DNA of 64,000 nucleotides from Notoacmeibacter marinus (GTDB taxonomy: Bacteria > Pseudomonadota > Alphaproteobacteria > Rhizobiales > Rhizobiaceae), in assembly GCF_002238045.1 (NCBI RefSeq), contig NZ_NBYO01000001.1, positions 1,402,161 to 1,466,160 on the forward strand. Direction: 5' to 3'. Below are positions 56,993 to 64,000 of the stretch, piece after piece (the stretch's first letter is position 1; each line of letters starts with the position of its first letter). The notes beneath the pieces were generated by a model that saw only the letters and a list, made by a program, of their open reading frames with translations, did no database searches and was not told where the DNA came from. A program made the position numbers and the translations under genes.

Positions 56993-57394
56993 ATGACCGG
57001 CGCACAGACGGGGACCGAAGAGAACAAGGATAGCGCGCTCGATCCGGCGACGGAGCGGCTGCGCGGCAAACTGCTTCGGTTCATGATCATCAATCTTCTC
57101 GTCATATTCGGCCTTCTTATCGTCGTCATCGGTATTCTTGTCTATCGGAACGCCGAACCGCCGAATGAGGAGGCGGACCGGTCCGCATCTGCAACGCTGC
57201 GCGATGGCAGCGCCGCCGCATCTCTCATCGGCGGAACGCTGCGCCTTAAGCCGGGCGAAGCAATTGCCGATATGGTCGCGGAAGGGCGGCGCGTTACGCT
57301 TCATATCAAGGGCGAGGCATCCGAGCGCCTTGTTCAGATCGATATTCGCGATGGTTCGGTCATCGGCGACATCGCCATCGAGACCACGCGCTGA
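56993..57394 (+). CDS. Small membrane-anchored protein
   Basis: A 133-residue protein with a cytosolic N-terminal arm, one membrane helix (FMIINLLVIFGLLIVVIGIL, residues 30-50) and a periplasmic domain ending GSVIGDIAIETTR. It resembles small conserved proteins beside rluD in Hyphomicrobiales (DUF6476-like, by memory). Divergent from rluD, with 56 bases between. Confidence 0.75.
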   Translation: MTGAQTGTEENKDSALDPATERLRGKLLRFMIINLLVIFGLLIVVIGILVYRNAEPPNEEADRSASATLRDGSAAASLIGGTLRLKPGEAIADMVAEGRRVTLHIKGEASERLVQIDIRDGSVIGDIAIETTR

Positions 57395-57450
57395 CATTAG
57401 CCGTTGCCAAGCCGGCCCGGCGGGCTTATATGCCGCCCCCTGGACCGGAT

Positions 57451-57525
57451 GCTCCCATCGTCTAGCGGTCAGGACGCCGCCCTCTCACGGCGGAAACAGG
57501 GGTTCGATTCCCCTTGGGAGTACCA
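57451..57525 (+). tRNA. tRNA-Glu(CTC)
   Basis: A 72-base cloverleaf plus genomic CCA at 57523-57525. Acceptor GCTCCCA pairs with TGGGAGT, the anticodon loop is CTCTCAC with anticodon CTC (reads GAG), and the T arm is GGGGTTCGATTCCCC. It lies between a small membrane protein and the giant kinase. Confidence 0.97.
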
Positions 57526-57754
57526 GTTCGTCTGTTGCTGACGTCCCGGCAGACTTCAGCATTGGCCCGGGTGGCCGATATTCCAGCGCAATCAGGCTCC
57601 CTGCCATACATCCCGAAGGTTTCCGCAGGCTCATGGACGCTGCGGTTGCCGTTCGGTCATCCCTTAAAATCGCTGTTAACGTTAACGTTCATTCAAGATG
57701 TGAGGCCTAGTCTCTGCTCATAGTTCGTACTCAAGAGGGCCAGGACAGGGCGGA

Positions 57755-60700
57755 ATGGCGCCACATAACAGACCTTTAGGCGAAGCAACGACCGTTAGGG
57801 AACTGGACCATCCGCGGCTGGCCGGTCTCCTTGCGCTAAGCGCCGACTGGGTATGGGCAACCAATGAGGCGGGCCAAACCGTATCGGTGATTCCGACCAA
57901 CGGCCAAAAGCCGGCGCGCCGGCTGCTTCGAACTTTTTCGGAATTGATCGCCGGATCGCGCGATCTGGGAGCCTTGCTCGCCGACGCGGAACCGTTCGAA
58001 GAGGTTCGCGTCCCGGCGCCGGACGGGCAGGGTGAACTCAGCCTTTCTGGAACCCCGATTGTTTCGGAAAGCGGTGTTTTCGAAGGGTTCGAAGGCGTTG
58101 CTCGCCGCATTCGGTCGGACCGGCCTGATGCGCAGGCAGAGTCCGTTTCCCCTGATGTGAAAACTTTGGAGCTGTGGCAGGAAACGAGCGCTACGTCGGA
58201 CTATATCCGTCGTTTCGAGGCCGCCATGAACACCATGAATGCCGGCTTCATGGTTTGGGACAGCGAGGACCGGCTGGTCTTCGCCAATGATGTGATCCGA
58301 CAGGTGGCCGACGGGCCCGACAAGGTCTATCCCGGCCAGACCTATAGGGAATTTCTGACATTCTACGCCTATAGCGGCTGGGCGCCCAAACTGGTCGGAA
58401 TCGAGGAAAGCTGGATCGAGAACGCGATCGCCCGCCGGCATGAAGCGACGGGCGTGCCGCTCGAAATAAGGAACAGGGACGGTCGCGTCTATCAGATCCG
58501 CCAGCACAAGACCGAATATGGCGACCGGGTCGAATTTCTGATCGACGTCACAACGTTGCGGCAGGCGCTCTGCGAAACCAGACGCTCCCGCCAAAAGCTC
58601 GAAATGGTTCTCGATACCGTTCCCGCGCAGATCGTCATGTACGACAAGGACGACCATTTCGTCTTCGCCAATGCGAAAGCGCTCCAGGCCGAACCTGAAC
58701 TGAAGGCAGTCCGGACCGAAGGGACGACCTTGGGCGAAGTCGTGCGTTCGGCTGTCGAAAACAAGCTGTTCGATTATATCGACAATGAAGAACAGAACCG
58801 TCTGTTTCACGAAGACCCGCAGAAATGGATCGATGCCACTCTGCAAAGGTGGTCGAAACCGCTGAGCGAGACGACCATACGACGTCTTCGGGACGGGCGT
58901 TGGATCGAAAGCGCCTATTTCCGCCATGAAGACGGAACGTTTATCGGCGTCCGATTCGACATAACCGAACAAAAGAAAGCCGAACTTCGTCTTCAGGCGA
59001 TCCACGAGCAGTTGGAATCAATCGTCGAATCGATGCCGGCCTCCGTCGTGGTCTATGACGAGAACAATCGTTTCGTCATGGCAAACGGTATGGTGAACAC
59101 GCTTATGCCGGAAATGCAGGATTTTCACAGAAAGCCGGGTGGCACGTTGCGCGATGCGTTCCGCCTCGGTCGCGAGCGCGGCTATTTCCGCAATATAGGC
59201 GATGAAAAGACCGTTGCTCTCTACGATGAGGATATCGAAACCTGGCTCGATGCGATGGAGCGCTTCTACGACGAGCCGGAGCGGGTCGACGAACATCAAT
59301 TGCCGGACGGCCGTTGGTTCAAGGCGTTCAATCGCCGCCTGCCGAACGGTTTCTTCGTGGGCATTCGCGTCGACATCACCGAACAGAAACAGGCGGAACT
59401 CAGGTCCGAAGCCATGCGGCAAAGGCTTGTGAGCGTTCTGGACAGCCTGCATCTCGACGTTCTGATCTACGATGAGAACAACAATCTGCTTCTCATCAAC
59501 AAGCGGATGCGCCAGAAAATCGCAGAAGGAATGCACGAACCGGGCCAGACGTTACGTGATACGCTACGGATCGGCTATCGCAACGGCCTTTACCGCTACG
59601 TCCAGGACGAGCGGATCAATGCGCTTTACGGCCAGGACGAAGATGCCTGGATCGATGCGATGGAGCAGTATTACGACGAGCCCTATCGCTGCTACGAACG
59701 ACGGCGGCGAGACGGCAGCTGGTACCGGGCGATCGATGTGCGCACCGATGACGGCCTGCTCGTCATGATCCGTGTGGATCTGTCCAAAGAAAAACGCATT
59801 CAGGACGATCTGGAGAAATCGCTCGAAGAGATCGAACTGTTCCGCGAAATCGTCGATAACGTGCCGGTCGCAATCTACACCAAGGATGTGGAAGGGCGTC
59901 TGACCTACGCCAATGAGAGCTGGGGTCGTATGAGCCAGCTCGATCGTCACGCGGTGATCGGCAAGACGGATGTCGAACTGTTCGGCGAATCCGGTGTGAC
60001 CTTCGCCGAAAACGATGCCTTTGTCATGCGGGAGTTCGAGGAAGGTCGAGCCCACGAGGGCATCGAGATCGCCGAAACGCGGCTGTTGCCCGATGGCAGT
60101 ACCCAATATCAGCACTCCAGCAAGAGCCGCCTGGAACTGAATGGCGAGCCCTTCCTGCTCGGCTCGACGATCGATGTCACGGAAGCACGCGAGCGGGAAG
60201 CCGAACTGGCGGAAGCGCGCAAGCAGGCAGAACTGGCTGATCGTGCGAAAAGCGAATTCCTGGCGAATATGAGCCATGAAATCCGCACGCCGATGAATGG
60301 CGTACTCGGCATGGCGGAATTGCTATCCAGCACGAACCTGTCCGGCAAGCAGCGCACCTTCACGGACGTTATTCTCAAAAGCGGCAATGCGCTTCTCACC
60401 ATCATCAACGACATTCTGGATTTCTCCAAGATCGATGCCGGGCAACTGGTCCTGAAGGAGAGCCCGTTTGATCTCGAGGAGGCGATTCAGGACGTCGCAA
60501 CGCTCATGAGCGTGCGGGCCAAGGAAAAGGATCTGGAGCTCATCGTCCGCTATGCGCCCGATCTGCCGACCCATGTGATCGGGGATGTCGGCCGGGTCCG
60601 GCAGATCGTTACCAATCTGGTGGGCAACGCCGTCAAATTCACCGAGGAAGGCCATGTTCTGGTCGATGTCAGCGGAGCCGCCAAAGCGGACGGTCTTGCA

Positions 60701-61975
60701 CTGACGATCAGCGTGCAGGATACGGGCATCGGCATTCCCGCCGACAAGCTGCAATCGGTTTTCGACAAGTTCAGCCAGGTCGATACATCGTCCACCCGCC
60801 GCCACGAAGGCACGGGTCTCGGACTGGCCATCACCGCGCGGCTGATCGAACTGATGGATGGCACCATCGGCGTCGAAAGCACATTTGGCGAAGGCACGAC
60901 CTTTGCGCTCAAACTGACGCTGCCGCTTGCCGAAGACCAGTTGCCCGCCAAGATCGTTCACACCGACGTTTCAGGCGCGCGCGTTCTCATTATCGACGAC
61001 AATTCGGTCAATCGTTCGATCCTGCTGGAACAGATGGCATCCTGGAGCTTCGATGCCTGCGCCGCCACGTCCGGCACTGAGGGTATGGCCATTCTGGAGG
61101 CCGCCAGGAAAGCCGGGATGCCCGTCGATTGCCTTGTTCTGGACTATCAGATGCCGGTCATGAACGGCGAAGAGGTTGCGCGCGCCATACGAGCGAACCC
61201 TTCCTTCAATGATCTGTCGATCGTCATGCTCACATCCGTCGATCATGGGATCAATCAGTCGAAATGCAACGAGATCGGCGTCGATGGCTATCTCATCAAA
61301 CCGGCGCGTTCCTCGATACTGCTCGATGCGATCGTCACCGTGCTTCACGAGCGTCGGACGAACGACGCGGGCGATAGCCAGGCGAACGGCCGCGTCTTTC
61401 AGCCCACCGAGACCACGATTCCCGCCGGGGGCGGAACGGCTCCTACAAAGACGATGGGCGATGGCGAGCCGATGGGCATTCCTCTGCCGGACGGTGGCGA
61501 TGCGGACGAAGCAGGTGCGGCAGGTCGGAAGCCGGACGCGGCGCCTTCCGATGAATTACTATCGCCAAGCACAGGAAGGCTCGATCTTCTGATTGCTGAG
61601 GATAATGAGGTCAACCAGATGGTCATGGAGCAGATTCTGGAGAACCTGCCCTATTCCTACGAGGTCGTGGAGAATGGCGAACTGGCGGTCGAGGCGTTTC
61701 TGAAGCAGCGGCCGCAAATGGTTCTCATGGATGTTTCCATGCCCAAGATGAACGGCTTGGAAGCCACGGCTCATATTCGGCGGATCGAGAAGAAGCATGG
61801 TCTCGATCCCACGCCGATCATCGCGGTGACGGCCCATGCGCTAAAGGGCGATCGAGAGCGCTGTCTCGATAGCGGGATGAACGATTATCTGTCGAAGCCG
61901 ATCAATCATGCCGCGCTGCGGGACATGCTGACCCGTTATTTCGACAGTGAGGCGGACTTGCGCAAAACCGCGTGA
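57755..61975 (+). CDS. Six-PAS hybrid histidine kinase with two receiver domains
   Basis: A 1406-residue cytosolic hybrid kinase with no membrane segment. Six PAS units lie at about residues 25-120, 150-265, 282-395, 420-540, 557-670 and 696-815. Then come HisKA with phospho-His841 in NMSHEIRTPMNG, HATPase (NLVGNAVKFT, DTGIGIP, GTGLGLAI) and two receiver domains with phospho-Asp1130 (LVLDYQMPVMNG) and Asp1326 (VLMDVSMPKMNG). PAS 2-5 resemble each other (VVYDENNRFVMAN, VLIYDENNNLLLIN), so they arose by duplication. No Hpt or output regulator is next to it. Ligands are unknown. Confidence 0.95.
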   Translation: MAPHNRPLGEATTVRELDHPRLAGLLALSADWVWATNEAGQTVSVIPTNGQKPARRLLRTFSELIAGSRDLGALLADAEPFEEVRVPAPDGQGELSLSGTPIVSESGVFEGFEGVARRIRSDRPDAQAESVSPDVKTLELWQETSATSDYIRRFEAAMNTMNAGFMVWDSEDRLVFANDVIRQVADGPDKVYPGQTYREFLTFYAYSGWAPKLVGIEESWIENAIARRHEATGVPLEIRNRDGRVYQIRQHKTEYGDRVEFLIDVTTLRQALCETRRSRQKLEMVLDTVPAQIVMYDKDDHFVFANAKALQAEPELKAVRTEGTTLGEVVRSAVENKLFDYIDNEEQNRLFHEDPQKWIDATLQRWSKPLSETTIRRLRDGRWIESAYFRHEDGTFIGVRFDITEQKKAELRLQAIHEQLESIVESMPASVVVYDENNRFVMANGMVNTLMPEMQDFHRKPGGTLRDAFRLGRERGYFRNIGDEKTVALYDEDIETWLDAMERFYDEPERVDEHQLPDGRWFKAFNRRLPNGFFVGIRVDITEQKQAELRSEAMRQRLVSVLDSLHLDVLIYDENNNLLLINKRMRQKIAEGMHEPGQTLRDTLRIGYRNGLYRYVQDERINALYGQDEDAWIDAMEQYYDEPYRCYERRRRDGSWYRAIDVRTDDGLLVMIRVDLSKEKRIQDDLEKSLEEIELFREIVDNVPVAIYTKDVEGRLTYANESWGRMSQLDRHAVIGKTDVELFGESGVTFAENDAFVMREFEEGRAHEGIEIAETRLLPDGSTQYQHSSKSRLELNGEPFLLGSTIDVTEAREREAELAEARKQAELADRAKSEFLANMSHEIRTPMNGVLGMAELLSSTNLSGKQRTFTDVILKSGNALLTIINDILDFSKIDAGQLVLKESPFDLEEAIQDVATLMSVRAKEKDLELIVRYAPDLPTHVIGDVGRVRQIVTNLVGNAVKFTEEGHVLVDVSGAAKADGLALTISVQDTGIGIPADKLQSVFDKFSQVDTSSTRRHEGTGLGLAITARLIELMDGTIGVESTFGEGTTFALKLTLPLAEDQLPAKIVHTDVSGARVLIIDDNSVNRSILLEQMASWSFDACAATSGTEGMAILEAARKAGMPVDCLVLDYQMPVMNGEEVARAIRANPSFNDLSIVMLTSVDHGINQSKCNEIGVDGYLIKPARSSILLDAIVTVLHERRTNDAGDSQANGRVFQPTETTIPAGGGTAPTKTMGDGEPMGIPLPDGGDADEAGAAGRKPDAAPSDELLSPSTGRLDLLIAEDNEVNQMVMEQILENLPYSYEVVENGELAVEAFLKQRPQMVLMDVSMPKMNGLEATAHIRRIEKKHGLDPTPIIAVTAHALKGDRERCLDSGMNDYLSKPINHAALRDMLTRYFDSEADLRKTA

Positions 61976-62001
61976 AAAGGCCGCCTAACAGGCGGCCTTT
62001 T
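61976..62001. terminator. Bidirectional intrinsic terminator
   Basis: AAAGGCCGCC pairs with GGCGGCCTTT around TAACA, with A and T runs on either side. It serves the kinase and the convergent lipoprotein gene. Confidence 0.93.
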
Positions 62002-62021
62002 CGGAGTTGTCGTCGAATGGC

Positions 62022-62300
62022 TTAGCGATAATTACGCGGGCATTCGGCTTCGTAACGGCGGCCGCGCGAATCTTCGTACACGCAGTAGTTCTTGCGCTCG
62101 GTGGACTTGCCGAGCACGAAGCCGCCGGCACCGCCTGCAATGGCGCCCAGAGCCGCGCTTTCGACATTGCCGCCAATGGCGGTGCCGAGAGCTGCGCCGC
62201 CGATAGCGCCGGCAGCCGTGGTCTGTTCGGTGGTGGTGCAGCCCGATGCTACGCCAAGCGCGCCAACGGATGCGAGAACGATCGCTGTTTTCTTGAACAT
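62022..62300 (-). CDS. Glycine-zipper outer-membrane lipoprotein
   Basis: A 92-residue lipoprotein. The signal and lipobox are MFKKTAIVLASVGALGVASGC; the mature part has glycine-zipper repeats (AIGGAALGTAIGGNV, GAIAGGAGGFVLG) that can insert in a membrane, and a conserved C-terminus YCVYEDSRGRRYEAECP. Similar 17-kDa-antigen-like lipoproteins are common in alphaproteobacteria. GGAAA precedes the ATG at 62300. Confidence 0.88.
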   Translation of the reverse strand: MFKKTAIVLASVGALGVASGCTTTEQTTAAGAIGGAALGTAIGGNVESAALGAIAGGAGGFVLGKSTERKNYCVYEDSRGRRYEAECPRNYR

Positions 62301-62468
62301 GGAGTTTCCTTTCCCTCTCCCGGCAAAAACGCCGGATAGACCATAGCATCCGGAGCAGAAAACGTCTGGGTCATTCAAAAAACCCGCACCCGCCACGAAC
62401 GTCTATGGACGTTTGAATGTCCCTGTCGCCGGAAGGTTCCATCAACTTCGTGTCGAAAGAATGGATAG

Positions 62469-63329
62469 TTAACGAAGCGGATGCCTTTGTCGCCGCATTG
62501 TCGCACCATCGGCCATCTGTTCGCGAAGAAATGCGGCGGCAAAAATGACCGTCATGACCAGCACGATGGAGGCAGAAGGGCTCGCCGCCAGCCAGTAGCT
62601 TGCCCACAGGCCGAAAACCGTGCTGAAGGCCGCGATGGCCGAACTCACGACGAGCATTGTGGAAAAGCGGCGAACGAGAAGAAAGGCGGTCGCACCCGGG
62701 GTGATAAGAAACGCGATGGCGAGAATGATGCCGACCGCCTGCAGCGCTGCGACCACCAGAATGGAGATCGCAGCAAGCAGCGCGGTGTTCAAAGGACCCG
62801 TCGGAATGCCTATGGCGCGCGCGTGCTGTTCGTCGAAGGTGATCAATTCGAGGTCGCGCCGCATGAAGAGCAGGAAGATCGTGGTGAGAAGACCGATCAC
62901 GATGGCCTGTACCAGGTCGCTTCGCCTTATGCCGAGCATGTCGCCGAACAGGATGTGGTTCAGGTGAAGGCCTGATGGGAACGCCACGAAAAGCACCACA
63001 CCAAGCCCGAACATGCCGGCGAACACGATACCGAGCGCCGTGTCCGGCTTGATCCTCGAATTGGCCTGCAGATAGCCTGCTGAAAGGGCGGTGATCATCG
63101 CGGCGCAGAATGCCCCGAACGCGATGGGCAGACCGGCCAGCCAGGCCAACACGACGCCGGGCAGAACCGCGTGGCTGATCGCATCGCCCATCAACGACCA
63201 GCCGCGCAGGACCAGAATGCAGGACAGCATGGCCATCGGAACGGCCACGACCAGCGTGGTAAGCAGCGCGGTGCGCATGAAACCGTAGGACCAGGGTAAC
63301 ACGACGCTGTTGACGATTGCATCGATCAT
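62469..63329 (-). CDS. Metal ABC transporter permease, second subunit
   Basis: A 286-residue integral membrane permease of the ABC-3 (ZnuB/SitD/MntB) family with about eight helices. The typical stretch is GDAISHAVLPGVVLAWLAGL, and FDEQHARAIGIPTGPLN follows. It carries Mn, Zn or Fe across the inner membrane with a periplasmic binding protein and an ATPase, which must lie outside the window. Its ATG overlaps the stop of the first permease gene (ATGA). Confidence 0.92.
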   Translation of the reverse strand: MIDAIVNSVVLPWSYGFMRTALLTTLVVAVPMAMLSCILVLRGWSLMGDAISHAVLPGVVLAWLAGLPIAFGAFCAAMITALSAGYLQANSRIKPDTALGIVFAGMFGLGVVLFVAFPSGLHLNHILFGDMLGIRRSDLVQAIVIGLLTTIFLLFMRRDLELITFDEQHARAIGIPTGPLNTALLAAISILVVAALQAVGIILAIAFLITPGATAFLLVRRFSTMLVVSSAIAAFSTVFGLWASYWLAASPSASIVLVMTVIFAAAFLREQMADGATMRRQRHPLR

Positions 63330-64000
63330 GGCGCCGGTCCATCGATGGGGGCAGGCGAACCGGTCAGATTGCTCTTTTTGCGGCCAAGCCGCGTCATCCG
63401 CCCACGCCGCTTGGCCGCGATCAAGCCGTGACGCGGGGCGAAGATAAAAGCGGCAAGGAAGACGAGCGTCTGCAGAACGACGATCACGCCGCCCGTCGCG
63501 CCGTTCAGAAACCAGCTTGCCCATGCACCGAAAAAGCACGTCGCCGTTCCGATCAACACCGCCAGCGCGATCAGCCTTCCGAACCGGTCGGTCAGAAGGT
63601 AGGCCGTCGCACCCGGCGTCACGATCATGGCGATGACCAGAAACGCGCCAACCGTCTGGAGGGCCGCAACGGTCGAAGCGGCGAGCAGCGCGAAGAACAG
63701 AACCCGCATCCTGTCCGGGTCGATGCCGACATTGCGGGCGTGATCGGGGTCGAAAAAGGCGACGACCAGATCCTTCCATCTGAGCAGCAGTACCGCCATC
63801 GTCACAGTCGAGATTATCAGAAGCTGCAAGGCATCGGCCGGCGCGATGGCGAGGATATTGCCGAGCACGATGGCTTCGAGATTCACCGCAACAGGATTGC
63901 GCGACACCATGAAAAGGCCGAGTCCGAAGAAGGCGGTGAAGATGATGCCCATAATGGCGTCTTCCTTCAGCCGCGTTCGCCGGTTGACGGCGATGATGGC
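63326..64000 (-). CDS. Metal ABC transporter permease, first subunit (5' partial)
   Basis: At least 224 residues of a second ABC-3 family permease, cut by the window edge. The frame stays open to base 64000 and includes NRRTRLKEDAIMGIIFTAFF, a conserved cytoplasmic motif, so the protein continues upstream and the ATG at 63952 is internal. FFDPDHARNVGIDPDRMRVL is the ATPase-docking region. It pairs with the downstream permease in a SitC/SitD- or MntC/D-like importer. Confidence 0.92.
   Translation of the reverse strand, partial: AIIAVNRRTRLKEDAIMGIIFTAFFGLGLFMVSRNPVAVNLEAIVLGNILAIAPADALQLLIISTVTMAVLLLRWKDLVVAFFDPDHARNVGIDPDRMRVLFFALLAASTVAALQTVGAFLVIAMIVTPGATAYLLTDRFGRLIALAVLIGTATCFFGAWASWFLNGATGGVIVVLQTLVFLAAFIFAPRHGLIAAKRRGRMTRLGRKKSNLTGSPAPIDGPAP

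Noticed and set aside
57662..57690. TTAA repeats before the hybrid kinase gene
   Set aside because: Spacings are eight or two bases; only a TAAA-N7-TTAA match exists, which is too weak to call.

Overview
The window looks like a chromosomal segment of an alphaproteobacterium of the order Hyphomicrobiales (Rhizobiales). The evidence is coding content and RNA types: DUF1036, DUF1244 and DUF2312 genes next to pyruvate kinase; an alphaproteobacterial 6S RNA before the formyl-THF cyclo-ligase gene; a SAM-II riboswitch before metA; a probable serC leader motif; an RcdA (DUF1465) gene; Omp25/31-like outer-membrane barrels; and perfect CtrA boxes (TTAA-N7-TTAA). The DNA is GC-rich. I see no insertion sequence, prophage or CRISPR array. 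Genus cannot be read from the sequence.

Layout. 0-10 kb: LysE exporter, pyruvate kinase, conserved small proteins, a cytosolic Cys-rich copper-storage-like protein, a CoxE-like VWA protein and its MoxR ATPase (separated here by a diguanylate cyclase and metA), and the SAM-II riboswitch. 10-19.3 kb: 6S RNA, formyl-THF cyclo-ligase, YmdB phosphoesterase, TerC, a metallo-beta-lactamase-fold protein, GFA and Rdx proteins, YebC, L31 and an ABC exporter. 19.3-27.4 kb: an OmpA/MotA-like pair, suhB, efp, a Sel1-repeat protein, a ThiE-like protein, an acyl-CoA synthetase and rcdA.

27.5-31.2 kb is the most unusual part. The Holliday-junction genes are in the order ruvC, vapB1, vapC1, ruvA, vapB2, vapC2, ruvB. 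Two unrelated AbrB/PIN toxin-antitoxin modules sit between the ruv genes, and each toxin stop codon overlaps the start codon of the following ruv gene (ATGA). Repair and toxin synthesis therefore appear to be translationally coupled.

31.2-44.4 kb: a metallophosphoesterase, a GH5 glycosidase, then the envelope cluster ybgC-tolQRAB-pal-cpoB-tilS-ftsH-glmM. 44.6-52 kb: two outer-membrane barrels with CtrA boxes, the serine pathway genes serC-serA, an EamA transporter and purA. 52-64 kb: a purA-linked membrane protein, a polytopic membrane protein, rpoH, rluD, tRNA-Glu(CTC), a very large six-PAS hybrid histidine kinase, a glycine-zipper lipoprotein, and two permeases of a Mn/Zn/Fe ABC importer that runs off the right edge.

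Regulation visible in the sequence links several blocks. Perfect CtrA boxes lie before rcdA and both outer-membrane genes, and a one-mismatch box lies before tolQ, suggesting cell-cycle control of the envelope. All starts, sites and functions are read by eye; no database search was run.
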